This document shows positions 24,042 to 35,622 of a stretch of DNA of 64,000 nucleotides, piece after piece. The stretch's first letter is position 1, and each line of letters opens with the position of its first letter. The DNA comes from Galaxea fascicularis. Its lineage: Eukaryota; Cnidaria; Anthozoa; Scleractinia; Euphylliidae. The notes beneath the pieces were generated by a model. It was given only the letters and a program-made list of their open reading frames with translations, did not search any database and had not been told where the DNA came from. Where the stretch lies: positions 27,856,191 to 27,920,190 of the forward strand of contig OX419335.1 in the NCBI GenBank assembly GCA_948470475.1, written 5' to 3'. The position numbers and the translations under genes are program-made.

Positions 24042-26082
24042 ATGAGTTCAGATACTATTTCCGTCATGAGACACAACAATTCCTGTGGAAAAACTTTGCT
24101 AGATAATTGGGTCGAAGAGGTAAGGTTATTGTTTTCAGTCTAGGTTGAATGTGAACGTGTTGATGTTTCCTAATGAGTTAATTATTTCCTACTCCCTTCA
24201 GAGACAATGTGAAGAGTTTGATAAATCAGATTCAATCAATGTTTCCCAGCTACACAAACGAGGACACAAGGTAAATCACAGGATTAATAGAACTAAACTG
24301 CGGCAAGATTTCCACACGGCCTATTGCATTACCGGTAATTACATGTATACGTGCATTTTGTGACTCAAACTCTATTTCTTTTGGAGCAGGGATGCATGTA
24401 TAATTAATTTGGGAGTTGTGTGGAAATCTTGCCATACATTGTTGATACATTTTTTATGTAAATCCTTAGAATGTTGACATGATAATATGACAGCATTTTC
24501 TCTTTCATGCTCTTATGATGACTAAATCTCCAATTATTATATTAAAAAAGAGATAAATCTCTTAAAGGCGATGCTTGTAAGAACAAAACTATTATTTGCC
24601 GGCTCTAATGCAAGGCAACCGCTAGATCGAACCACGTAGGGAGTCCATGCAAGCAAGGCCCATCTTTAACTTCCTTGAACAGTTTTGTGTGACTATCATT
24701 TGATCAATAATGTACCAGTCAATATCAGTTGACTAATTTTATCAATAAATTATTGATTGATTGCTTCTCTTATGGTCAATTTCCATCAATTTTATGCGCC
24801 AGGATTTATTTGAATAACTGCCCTGGGCTATTTAATTTTTGTACTGTTGAGGGTTGGCACTTATTTGAGAGTGGGCCCTTATTATTTTATCCAATATTTT
24901 CAGTTAATGAGGACATTTTTAGAGAATAACAAAACAAGGGATAACAAGTTCATTTTGCTTAAACAAGACAAAATAAAGTGTAGGGGGAGGGTGGGGGGAA
25001 GGGTACCCATTATTTTAGTTCCTTATTTTTCCATGGGATTGTTGTAACTTGTACCTTCAAGTGAAAAGCTCAGATTTTTCTTCTGATCAACCCCAACATA
25101 TTTCCATCCAAAATTGTTAACAAAATTTTCTAGCCTTCAATAAGTCCTCATGTCTATTTTCAAACCCAAAAAGTACTTTAATCTCTTTCCATCTAAAAAT
25201 GAAACAACTAATGCTTGGTCGGCATTCATTGTATCCATCAGGGTATCCTGACAACAGATTTTGATGCTAAACCAGAAGGCTTGTCCACCATCAGAGATTC
25301 ATACAGAAATCCAGAGACACTTGGAGTACGGCAAATTGGTTTGAGGCAACAGCTTCTTCAGGAGGAACTCATTAGACAAGTCAGGTAGGTATCAGTATGG
25401 CTCTTAGCGATGTTACATGGCTCACTCTATTGGGGTGTGTCATTAAGTTCTTTTACAGTTACACTGTAGCTTCAGTTAGAGTTGACAGAAAACACTAATT
25501 TAGTATCAAGATCAAGGAATGGTATTAAATTTGTTGTTTGTAATATTAATGAAAGGTCAGAAATGGTCTGACTTGCAACAAACAAGTGTCACACAAAATT
25601 TCAACTTAAAATTTCGTTAATCTTGCAGCTCAAAATATCTTTGCAAAACTGTCTTAGTGTCCTTATTTCTTTGTCAATCCTAACTAAAAAATGCCTTTGA
25701 TTTGGTTAAAAAAATGTCTTGCCATCTCCTAAAGTCTGAAATAATTTTACCATTTCCCACCCTGTGTCTCAGGACTGCTGTGGGATTCCGTGGGACTCAA
25801 ATACTTTACAATAATGGGCTTGACTATCACACAATTCTACATATTTTCTAATCGCTGTAGTTTTCTCCTTGAAGGGCGTCAACAAGGTTGATCTGATAAG
25901 TGTATTGCTTGTGTATTTTTGTTTCAGTGCTGAGGTGGATCAAGAATTCAATCCGCCTCCCCCCACAGTCGAATATCTGTCAACAACCAAAAAGGACTTC
26001 TCAAAAGGTTGGTATGCCACCAGAGAAATTGGACCCAAATTTGTTATTGGGGGTGGAAGGGGGGCAGAGTTAGTCATTGATA

Positions 26083-26136
<54 letters not shown>

Positions 26137-28918
26137 CATTAACAATGACTGTAATGGGACCTGCTATCATTGAGTCAGAATCGTACACTGTAGTCCCATA
26201 GTAAAACAGCTTTGGGTCACTATGCTATCTAGACAAATGTATATTTGGTCTCCTTTGCATTTTTGTGTGGCTCACACAAAGTGTATAGCCACATTATGCT
26301 GAGACCAAATTTGTTTATTTATTTATTTGTCCACGAGAGTCGAGTGCCTGTCACGTGGTCTAGTAAGCCACACATGTACACATTGCGGACCTATTTTATT
26401 ACATCTTGTTTGCAAGTCGGAGGGGTTTTCAGCTTCTGTGCTGTGTTGCAAGTGCTTTTGCTGAATATTTTCAACCTTTCCCATTTTGTTTTTTCCTTGC
26501 AGAATTTACCCCAATTGTCAAATTACCAACAAGGGTGAGTAAGATCATGTTTCATTGCAGTGTTCTCCTCTCTGCTATTTAATTTATTAGTCACAACCCT
26601 TATTATAAGTGGTTTTTAGCCCTCTAGAAATATTTTACAAAACCCAGCTGTTTTACTTAATTTCAGTATACTATCTGTACTGGGTTTTTGGATGGACTGA
26701 CCAACTGGTAGATGAACATATTGTCATTTTTGCTTTCTGCCTACTTGCACAGTTAACTGTTTTAAATAGGACCCCTCCTCTGTGGTAAATTTGATGGTTC
26801 TGTGACACCAATGCCTCAATATTACCTCTCACTTACTGAGTTCTCCGTCCATACTGTTAGTTACGGACCAAGTTTTTTTCCATTCCCTTATGGCCCAAGC
26901 GCGAAGCATGCAGGCCATAAATCAATGGGAAAAAATGATGATCTCAAACTTACAGTACGAACGGCAAAAGCAAGGTTAGTAGATATTTATTATATCTCTG
27001 AGGTTAATCAGGCATGCAGAAAAGGAAACTTTCGAATGTAGTGGGCCGCACAGTAGAGTAGGGCCCGCAAAATTGACTAATCACAGCACACGTACTAACT
27101 GAGAGATATAATGATATGTGAGATACTTTAACTTGTTAGGTCAATGCCAGTATCTGGGTTACTCCACACCGGTGTCAGGTGATGTCGCCCCATCGCCTTG
27201 TCGCCCCGAGTTACGTAGCCCCAACGTAAGTTACCTTGCCCCAACATCCATTTTGTAAGTTTTATCAATTGATAAATGTAGAAGATCGATTAACCTTGAA
27301 CGATTTCTTACGGGTTAGAGTTAGGGTTAGTTCCTCGGATGTTGGGGCTATACAACTCGGATGTTGGGGCAAGGTAACTTAAGTTGGGGCTACGTAACTT
27401 GAGGCGACAAGGCGATGGGGCAACATCACCTACAACCCTCCACACCCACCCCTCCCCTAACCCAACATTTACACTTACTTATTAACTTATTTTAATTTGT
27501 GGATGATGTACACTGTATATGAGAATTGCGGATGTGAAATCCAATGAAGACTGATCCTCGCAATTGTGAATGCGATTAATGTAATTGCATAAAGAAGCCT
27601 GAAAAAAATTCAGGACTTCAACGGGGCATGAACCTGTGACTTCGCAATACCGGTGCGATGCTCTACCAACTGAGCTATGAAGCCACTGACAATGGGAGCA
27701 GGTCAATTTTATTGTAGATTCACATGATCCCATGGAAGAGATGAATGTGGATGATGTATATGAAATTAATCATATATGAACTGCGGATGTGAAATCAAAT
27801 GAAGACTGATCCCCGCAGTTGTGAACGCAAAAATTGCATAACGAGGCCTGAAAAAAATTCAGAGCTTCACACCAGTATCACGATGTCACGGGTGCAAACC
27901 CCATTGAAGTCCTGGATTTTTTTCGGGCTTCTTTACGCAATTACATTAATATTGCATTCACAGCTGCGAGGATCAGTCTTCGTTTGATTATTTTAACTTG
28001 TTGGATCAATATCTGCTAATTACGTACCTACCCCTCCCCTAACCCAACATTAACACTTACTTATTATTGAGTCAGGGGAGGGGTAGGTGGACAGTTTACC
28101 AGATACTGACATTGATCTGATACTTCTTACTCTCTTTCCTTGGTGTGTTAGGACCATGATGTTAAAACTGAACAACCTGCAACTTTCTGGCTTGAGAGAG
28201 CTGAAGAGGTTCACGTGAGTATAAGAAGAAATTCAATTTGTCATTTACAGATGTAGGATTCAGTTTACTTTGGGAACTAACAATGGCACTCAACTGACTG
28301 ACCAAACGTTGAAAGAATTATTTAATAAACAAGTCTCTTGTTCTTTAAATTAATAAACGATTAATTAATGTACCGGTAACGAAAACAAAAATGAGCTGCC
28401 CCACAGGTGGCATTCGCTAATGTAGGCATGAACGACACACATATATTACCAGGAGAGGAGGGAAGGAACAACACAGGTCCCCCTCTTTTGTGCAATAGAC
28501 GGTGTAAACGTCGCGTTTTGATTGGTGTAGACGAGTTTGCGATTAAAGTAAAGGCGCGCGAATGACGTCAGGAATCACAGAAAGAAGAAACACAGAGATT
28601 CCATTGGTCAGCGTGTGCACTTTGATAACACACCGGGGACGTCAAAACGGGGAACGAACATCAGTCGCGCTACTCACCTACGGCTTGTAGCGCACATCTT
28701 TGCTCTTACCACGGTTTGACGTCACTCGTGCGTTGTCAGAGTATACACGTACTGGCAAGTGTAACCATTTGTTAATTAACGTACATGGTTTGTTTTCTTA
28801 TCAGGGTGTTTCTCAAGTGCGAACTAAAGACACACCATTCCGTAAAAATGCTGCTTTTAGCACACCTATTGACGAGTACAAAGATGCACCCAAGCCGGGG
28901 GAACAGTGGAAATTTTAA
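24042..28918 (+). CDS. SPAG8: Sperm-associated antigen 8 homologue (ciliary doublet protein)
   Basis: Seven exons: 24042-24119, 24202-24270, 25242-25384, 25928-26007, 26503-26534, 28152-28214, 28805-28918. They total 579 nt and encode 192 residues, and phases close throughout. SPAG8 is a microtubule inner protein of ciliary and flagellar doublets. Family landmarks are GKTLLDNWVEE near the N-terminus, RGHKGILTTDFDAKP, DSYRNPE, the helical RQQLLQEELIRQV segment, EQPATFWLERA, and the strongest one, GVSQVRTKDTPFRKNAAFST near the C-terminus. The protein lacks the long repetitive N-terminal extension of the mammalian protein. Head-to-head with GNB5, 155 bp between start codons. Introns hold SINEs, a TTA microsatellite and a TIR element. 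Confidence 0.93.
24302..24433. mobile_element. MITE with GGCAAGATTTCCACAC ends, copy 2
   Basis: The perfect 16-bp inverted repeats GGCAAGATTTCCACAC and GTGTGGAAATCTTGCC are 100 bp apart. The family is shared with 4298-4449. It lies just after SPAG8 exon 2. Confidence 0.75.
26087..26140. repeat. ATT/TTA trinucleotide microsatellite
   Basis: About 17 perfect TTA units in a SPAG8 intron. The poly-Leu and poly-Asn frames seen here are translations of the microsatellite and not genes. Confidence 0.95.
27177..27431. mobile_element. MITE with about 70-bp arms, AGGTGATGTCGCCCCATCGC end
   Basis: Left arm AGGTGATGTCGCCCC..., right arm ...GGGGCAACATCACCT. The arms repeat GGATGTTGGGGC and GTTACGTAGCCCCAAC motifs and pair over about 70 bp with a central spacer of about 110 bp. 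It lies in the SPAG8 intron 5 region (26535-28151). Confidence 0.85.
27490..27690 (-). mobile_element. tRNA-derived SINE, near full-length
   Basis: On the minus strand a tRNA-like head has an A-box TAGCTCAGTTGGTAGAGC and a B-box-like GGTTCATGCCCC. It is followed by GTTGAAGTCCTGAA, a T run, CAGGCTTCTTTATGCAATT and a tail with TGCGAGGATCAGTCTTCATT. It lacks a proper acceptor stem, so it is a SINE and not a tRNA gene. Relatives are at 27745-27990, 38612-38800 and 47178-47369. Confidence 0.88.
27745..27990. mobile_element. Two truncated SINE copies joined head-to-head
   Basis: The left part (27745-27868) is a minus-oriented SINE tail. The right part (27880-27990) is plus-oriented, from the B-box (GGGTGCAAACCCCATTGAAG) onward. 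Their A-box ends are missing at the junction. The structure suggests a deletion or inverted insertion. Confidence 0.7.
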
Positions 28919-29207
28919 CTTAGAATTTTATGAAAAATCAAATCCAGTTTTATTTAATATGTAAATATCGTAGAAGAGATCGAACGTGTGTAGCATCTGT
29001 GCAAACCCCCAGCAGACACGCTTGTGCTTTTATGAGATCACATCCACCTTGTATGCAAACACAAGAAACAGCAGCGCGTGCAAAATGAACTCTCTGGTGA
29101 AGAAAACGAAATGAATTATGTGGGGGTCTTTGATGGTCCTTTTAGCTCTTTTTGACACTCTTTATGTGGTCAGAGAGCTCAGATGGATAATGTAAAAAGT
29201 AAAGTGT

Positions 29208-29213
29208 AATAAA
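29208..29213 (+). terminator. Poly(A) signal of SPAG8
   Basis: AATAAA 290 bases after the SPAG8 stop, followed within about 40 bases by T-rich and TGT-rich sequence (TTGTTTTGCTTGTCAATG). Confidence 0.5.
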
Positions 29214-29896
29214 ATTGTTTTGCTTGTCAATGTAGTTTAGAATTTGTACGAGTTTGTTGTAGGTTGTGGTGATTCTTGTTCTGTTGGTGATGTTTTATAT
29301 ATGTGCAATTTGAGAACTTTCAAAATCACGAGTATCTATTAATCCCGAATTGTACGAGAAGGTCGTGCGATTTTTTATTTATAGTACATTCAACAAAATT
29401 ACGAACTTAGGCGCCGTTGTCATGGAAACTTAATAGCTACTCCTACGGAGTACTATTTGGGATTAATTGTACTGCCCTCAACCAATCAGAATTGAGTAAT
29501 TTTGTTCAGTGTACTATAAGTAGTGGAAAACACGCTAATGTGCAAAACGCTGTAACCGAGGATGGGAATTATGGCGGTGATTCCTGTAGACAAATGAAGG
29601 GACGCGTCAGGCAGCACGGTTTCGGTATTTTTTTATTTTGTTGGCAGAAACTGACCAGTTAACTGATGATCGTAGCAAAACGAGGGCCGTACTCTCTTGA
29701 TCTGAGTGAGCAAACATCGCATCCACTCGTCGCAGTAAAGCGCTGTTTGACCTACCGGTATTTGTTGTCACCTTGTAAGCAGTGTAAGAAAGCATGAAGG
29801 CTGGACTGTGATGTCTCACGAGTGCACTGTGCTGGTAAAATACTCAAGGCTGAAGCACAAAAAATGTACAGTAATAAAAAGTACCTATCATACCTC

Positions 29897-30148
29897 AGGC
29901 AACCCAATCGTGGTGTGTGTCATCAAAAGTTCATATTAAAAAATTGACCGTTAGAAGCTTTGAATCCCAACGAACCAAGTAGCGGTGGAAATATTAATGT
30001 TATAGCCAAATAAAGCCTTCCTACCTTCACTCTACTGTTTCTTGTCACTTTCTGGGCGTCTAAATGCAATACCATCGCTTTTTTAAAATCCGATGGTATT
30101 GCATTTCTTTAAAATCAACTTTTGATGACACACACCACGATTGGGCTG
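29897..30148. repeat. Inverted repeat pair, about 36-bp arms, with nested hairpin
   Basis: CAGGCAACCCAATCGTGGTG on the left is mirrored by CACCACGATTGGGCTGCCTG on the right; the arms continue through the ACACACC/CATCAAAAGTT part. Between them, 30062-30077 and 30091-30106 form a second perfect 16-bp hairpin (AAATGCAATACCATCG). It is probably a MITE, without a clear target duplication. Confidence 0.75.
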
Positions 30149-30807
30149 CCTGTGATCATACGTGCAACACGACCAGCAGGACAGGCAGTGATGTCCTTGC
30201 AAATGAAACTGAGCTTTCACTTTCGTTGAAGACAAGATCCAATCTTAATTGTCGTTCGTTGAGCTTAATGAATCAAATACGACGCTCGAATCGCAGTTTA
30301 CAATTCAGTTTTCGTGAATTCCCAGGTGACAAGCTGATTTCTTTTTTCCCCTTTTTATAGGTAATGACTCAATAGAAAGTTCGGCAGCCGTTACTAAGGA
30401 AACGTATACACTTTGGAAAAGAAAAGAACAAATGTTATTTCTGACGAGTGAGCTAGCGAATAAGGCTGAAATAACTATTTTGTCGGCACGAGATACGACA
30501 AGGGCCTGGGTTCCAGGCCGGGGCATCATGGGTAGGGTCGTAGGGGTATATAAGACCAGGTATAACACGTAGTTGTCATCTAGGCCTCAGAACCAACCGC
30601 GTTCTGTCCTTTTCATATAGCAATTGTGTAGGGGACCACAGTCAAATAACAATTTAAATTTTGATGTAGCGATTAATACACCGCATATACATCAGCAGTT
30701 TATTGAACCCTTGAATAAATGAGACTCCACTGCAATGGCTGCCGGGTCGCCAGGGACCCATATACTGTAATGATGTGGCACCGTTTCTGCTTGAAGAATT
30801 TTAGTGA

Positions 30808-30874
30808 AAGTTGAAATGAACCGCGCTGTTACTGTCGAATCATTCGACAGTAACAGCGCGGTTCATTTCAACTT
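30808..30874. repeat. Perfect palindrome, 33-bp arms, one-base spacer
   Basis: The arm starts AAGTTGAAATGAACCGCG and its exact reverse complement resumes after a single C at 30841. A related single arm (TTGAAATGAACCG) occurs at about 31339 in a diverged duplicate of this region. I see no open frame of interest. Confidence 0.95.
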
Positions 30875-31480
30875 AGCGTGTTGTTGGAACTTAACTTTAC
30901 CACCCAATCAATCAATTCAGCATGCAGAGCTCGATCGATTTTCAACACTGAAAATGACCGTTTTGTTCTACTACCAAACGAAAAGGTTTTGCTTTGAACG
31001 CGCGCCCTCGGGCAACACCAAAAAATGCGCAGTTTTGTTTCCAATACAAACTTCGTCCTTGAGCCCAAAGTAATTGGTAGCCTTTACACCACTGAAAAAG
31101 TAAACTTAGGAATATTTCAAGTCAAGTACATTTTCGATACTTGAAATCGAAGTAAATGTTTCTGACTTGACGCTTCACACACAAGTGACGTTTTTTTTAC
31201 TTGAAGATGTACCTTAGAGTTTATTTTCCCACGCAGTGAATTAAGATTAATCCTTTAGAGCGCAGTGGCCAATATATCGTGTAGAAGCACCACTTGTGCT
31301 TTACGAATTGGAAACTTTCCCAAATCATTCTTAGAATGGTTGAAATGAACCGTTGTTACCATCAACTGCTTAGTTGTTTAAAACCCCCGACTTTCATTGA
31401 AAATGAGCGTTTGTCCTGCTACAGTACAGAACCAAAAATGTTTGCTTTAAACCTCCTTGGTCGACAGCTTTTTTTTTTTC

Positions 31481-31581
31481 AGCGTTTTCTCATGGAACCC
31501 GCGCGAGGTCATTGCAATTGATCTTCACCTAGCTAGAGAGTCTTCCCTGGAAGTTCATGGACATCACAAGGGGCTAACAGG
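31481..31581 (+). pseudogene. Exon-like segment of unidentified repeated gene, copy A
   Basis: A strong acceptor (long T run ending CAG) and a donor (ACAG then GTAACG) bound about 100 nt that are open in one frame, reading WNPREVIAIDLHLARESSLE then VHGHHKGLTG. A similar segment with the same acceptor is at 39309. I do not recognise the protein. It could be an exon of a multi-copy gene family or sequence carried by a transposon. Confidence 0.4.
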
Positions 31582-32301
31582 TAACGTATCCGTTTTCATA
31601 CCTTTAACCCTTTAAACCCTAGGAGGCTGCAACTGTAACAAACACTTAGAAACATCCGTGGATTTGTCTTGGAAGGTTCGATTGACGGAAGCCAAAACGG
31701 AGTTGGGTGTTAATTCAGAAATGTAAAATGCGAGTTTGCAAAATTATGAAAATCGCAGTATATAAAGCAAGATGCTTATCGAAAAAATTTGCGTTAATTT
31801 AATTCATGTAAACCTAAGTTTTGAAAAATTTGTGCTAATTTAGTGCAACGTAAATTTTCTTTGCATTACTAACGTGCATTGTTAATTTCCTATAATCATG
31901 ATACGGTAATACACGTTCACATAACTTTTAGTTGAAAAACAAACAAACGTACAAACACCCGGTATGAACAAAAAATTCACAAACTGACAGAGCGGTGACT
32001 TAATTCCGTCTTGTTAAAATGACCCATGACACAGATGACAGAAATAACGATGGAGACGGGAGTGTTTCGCATTGCTCAGCGATCGAATGCTTCAAACTTG
32101 CAAACACAGAATACAAACGGATGCATGATGGGAAACTTCGTGGGGCCCTCAGCTGCAAGACTTGGTGGTAGTTTGCTGATATTTGTGTTCTTTCTAACAC
32201 TGAAAAGAGCGTGAAGAGCCTTCTCTTTCAACTTGCCGAGTGTTATAGAAAAATTATATGTTGAGGAGATTAGGTTTGAACAATTTCAATGGTTTGCTTG
32301 C

Positions 32302-32784
32302 CTATGTGGAAATTCGACTCACTGCATTTCTAGCACGTTTTTGAAAGATCAAAATTTTTGTCTTTTTAGGATTGATGCTTAACATCCATGAATCGCAGTA
32401 AGAAGATAACATATCAAGACAATTTTGCAATCCTCTTTTGGACCTCGATAATATTGCTAGATCATCCGCGTACAAAAGTGCGCTCAATTTTGTGCGGTTT
32501 GGTAGAACGAATGGATCGGATAAAGTATTTTCGAAAGAGAATGGTATGTTATTAATGAATAGGTTAAATAATAACGGACTTAGAATACAGCCTTGGCGTA
32601 CCCCTCTTGCGTATTGAAAAGGGCGTGTTTTGCTATTCCCGATTTTTATGGAACATGTAGAGTTTGAATACAAACAGCAGCCCCCAACATTTATTATTAG
32701 TAATTTGAATAAGAGTCCGTCACATGCAAACCAGCAATACCCTGCGAAAAACCTTCCGGAGCAGAATAGAGAACCAGCAAACAA
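32302..32784 (-). mobile_element. Non-LTR retrotransposon reverse-transcriptase fragment
   Basis: The minus-strand frame contains RGVRQGCILSPLLFNLFINN, then SALLYADDLAILSRSKRGLQ with the catalytic YADD motif, and SINPKKTKILIFQK. These are RT motifs of LINE-type elements. The fingers region and endonuclease are missing, and the N-terminal part of the frame (before about NSTCSIKIGN) seems rearranged. It is a truncated copy. Confidence 0.85.
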
Positions 32785-32850
32785 GTTCTGGGAACAAGCG
32801 TTAAATCATCTATGCGCCAGCGAGAAAAGAGCGCCAAAAGAAAGCTTGCA

Positions 32851-32883
32851 TTAGTACCGCATCGTACCGTACCGTGCCGTGCC
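32851..32883. repeat. Short GTACC/GTGCC pentanucleotide repeat
   Basis: Consecutive TACCG and TGCCG units in a 33-bp tract, a minor low-complexity repeat. Confidence 0.6.
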
Positions 32884-33453
32884 TTAATTAAATTTCAATG
32901 TCACCCATATCATTTTTTCCTTTTTTTCTTTTCTTTTGTTTTCTGTTTTTGTTTTTTTCAGTCTACGGTTCACTGATGCAGGGCATTCTTAAAACATTTC
33001 TTCTAAAAAAGATTGCAACACGCAAGTTAACGGTAAATTGAATAATTTGTTCAACAACAAAAGAAATTAGCTTGGCGCGCAAGAATGCATGAAGTGTGAA
33101 GATTTTTTGGAATGTTGTACATTCAAATAAAGCCGTTTCTGGCATATTTTATTCATTCTCAGTGACAGTTAATTTTAAATCTTAGGCTTGAACGACAATG
33201 TGCGATTCGCAAAGCCGTTTAGTGAATCCACCACGGCGATGGACGCAGCGAACTAACAGACTTGGTTTTCGCGGAAGCTTTCGCGTGGCATCATTGATTG
33301 GAATCCCTTGATTGCCATGATCAAGCAATGGACGGAAATAACGTTCCAGGACTGACTGAGTGGGCCAAGCAGTCCGGCCGAAGCAACATTGATTTGCTAC
33401 TATCCTCACTTATCTCGGAATGTATGAGCGGAAGCAGGATGGTTTTCTCCGAA

Positions 33454-33882
33454 TTAAACATGGTCAAAACGTGCAGCCCTTGGGCTGTGTGAGGTCTCCT
33501 TCATTGTCTGCAAGAATCCTCGAGCATTAAACGTAATGGGATAGCCAAGAACATGATGCACATCAACAAGTTTTCGTCTTAAAGTTTCCTTTGAGGGCAT
33601 GCTTGAGGGTGTGCTTGACAATTTTAAGTTGACCTTTTCAGTTGTTCTGAACTTTAATTTTAATATACCCTGCTCTCCAATATTGGTTACTTTGGGCCAA
33701 TATCGGCTAATATTGGTTAATAACGACCAATATTGGTGACCATTGGCCTGTATTGGCCAATATCGGTTACCAATGACTATATTGGCCATCATTGGCCAAT
33801 ATTGGTGGCCAATGACCCATATTAGCCGATATTGGCCAATATTGGTAACCATTGGCTGATATCGGCCAATATTGGTGACCAA
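33454..33882 (-). other. Open frame running from decamer array into unique DNA
   Basis: A 142-codon frame on the minus strand. The first 70 residues translate the decamer array (period 10 residues, VTNIGQYR/GHQYWP-like). The rest (for example SKETLRRKLVDVHHVLGYPI) is unique and of ordinary composition. I do not recognise it. It may be an exon or a transposon fragment whose frame extends into the array by chance. Confidence 0.25.
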
Positions 33883-34503
33883 TGACCCATATTGGCCGAC
33901 ATTGGTTACTTTGGACCGATATTAATCACCATTGGCCAATATCAGCCAAAATTGGTAACCCATGAGTAATATTGGCTGATATTAACCAATATTGGTTACC
34001 AAAGACCCATATTGGCGAATACTGGTCACCATTAGCCGGTATTGGCCGATATTGATCACCATTGGCCAATGTTGGTGACGAATAACCCATATTAGCCGAT
34101 ATTGGTCAACCATGGACACCAATGGCTGATATCGGCCAATATTGGTGACCATTGACCCATATTGATCTACACTGGTTACTTTGGACCGATCTTAATCACC
34201 ATTGGCCAATATTAGCGAATATTGGTGACCTATGACTAATATTGGCCGGTATTTACCAATATTGGTCACCATAGACTCATATTGGCGAATACTGGTCACC
34301 ATTGACCGATATTGGCCAATATTGGGTACCAATGGCCGATATTGGTCACCATTGGTCAATATTGATGACCAATGACCTTTATTAGCCAATATTGGCGGCC
34401 AATGGCCCATACTAGCCGATATTGGTCAACAATGGTCACCATTGGGTGATATCGACCAATATTGGTGACTAATGACCCATATTGGCCGACATTGGTTACT
34501 TTG
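33682..34503. repeat. Decameric minisatellite, about 82 units, exact 10-bp register
   Basis: The whole stretch divides into 10-bp words of the ATTGGCCAAT, ATTGGTGACC, AATGACCCAT and ATTGGCCGAT type. From 33781 to 34500, 72 consecutive words keep register without one insertion or deletion. A single 9-base word at 33772-33780 is the only slip. ATTGG or its complement CCAAT occurs in most words, and ATTGGCCAAT is self-complementary. Longer blocks (GGTTACTTTGGACCGAT) recur at irregular distances of 220-320 bp. Confidence 0.95.
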
Positions 34504-35475
34504 TTGAAAGTCAGTTGCCGGCTCGCCGGGAGTGGGAATGGGGTTTGGAGAAAGAAGGAGGGGAGCGCTTCCCATTTTTGTGGAAAAAAGTAATAAATTT
34601 ATGTTAGCAAAATACGGTACATTTACAAAACTGAAGAGTACTTACGCGTGATAATAATGGTCGGCTAGTGTAGGTGGAACTCTCGGGAAAACATCCAAGC
34701 CTGACGGGAAAAGTGTTACAAATTAAACTGAGTTAGATGCGTTTTCAACATTTTTAGAATCAGTCTCCTCCCATCAATTTAAGGGATGGAAGCGGCCCAC
34801 ACGTTAAAAAATTGTTCCACAGGCCTGAACTAGTTCATCACCCGGTTCATTCACTATCGGTACGGCATATATTAAGATATACAGGAGAAATTTCGCCGCC
34901 TAGATCGAGGGCTTTTTTCAGCTCTGTGGAGCGGATTTGTGACTATGTGACTTTGTGACTTTTTTTTTCTATTTTCGTAAGAAACTTAAAACAAACGAAA
35001 GTCATTGAAGCGGAGCCATTCTGTATTCTTATAGATTGAATAAACGTGAACTCAAGCTCGAACGTTTGCCTAGATCTAGTTGTTAGCAAGGTGATGGACC
35101 GGTATCGATGAAATTTAGTTAATCCTGTTTGCTACAACTTAAGCTTATTAACCTGGGGTTTCTCTTTGTTATGATTATTTTTTCAAAGTGTCTTTATGTC
35201 CGACAGTTAGAGGGCAACCGGAGAGAAGAAAACGTTCTAGGACATGTAGAAGTGAAAGTTAGGTAAGGAGAGATTGGTGTCGAAAGTTACGCTTTTTTTT
35301 TATAAGAACCAGTAAATTTCGGACGAGGCACAGTTGGTCTCAAGGTTTTGGCGGCTTTAGCCTCAAACTGTTCTTATTTTGTTTTTACTTTTTTATAGTG
35401 TATAATGTGGTACGGTACGCTCCAACTCACGTGTACATTCGCCTGCATGGGCTTATATTCTTAGCCTGTTCTTGA

Positions 35476-35622
35476 TATCCTGAGTCTGTTCTTGTAAAGT
35501 TTAAAAAAGCGTGTAACTGGACAGAGAAGCTCAACACTGTTAGTTTTAATGTTGATACAGATGATCAGCTGGGCCAGGAACTTGATGTAAACTTAAATGC
35601 TGCAGCCTCTGATCTGACTTAG
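35476..35622 (+). other. Possible orphan terminal exon
   Basis: Open for 48 codons, ending CTGACTTAG. The predicted tail (NTVSFNVDTDDQLGQELDVN) has coding-like composition. A possible upstream exon (35209-35262, LEGNRREENVLGHVEVKV with donor GTAAGG) lies 240 bp before, but its phase does not join cleanly. I recognise no family; it could be chance. Confidence 0.25.

Noticed and set aside
25869..26201. Open frames with poly-Leu (plus) or poly-Asn (minus)
   Set aside because: They translate the TTA microsatellite and overlap SPAG8 exon 4 in its reading frame only at the start.
30536..30570. TATA-containing promoter (GGTATATAAG)
   Set aside because: No gene follows downstream; one TATA-like word in a repeat-rich region is not sufficient support.
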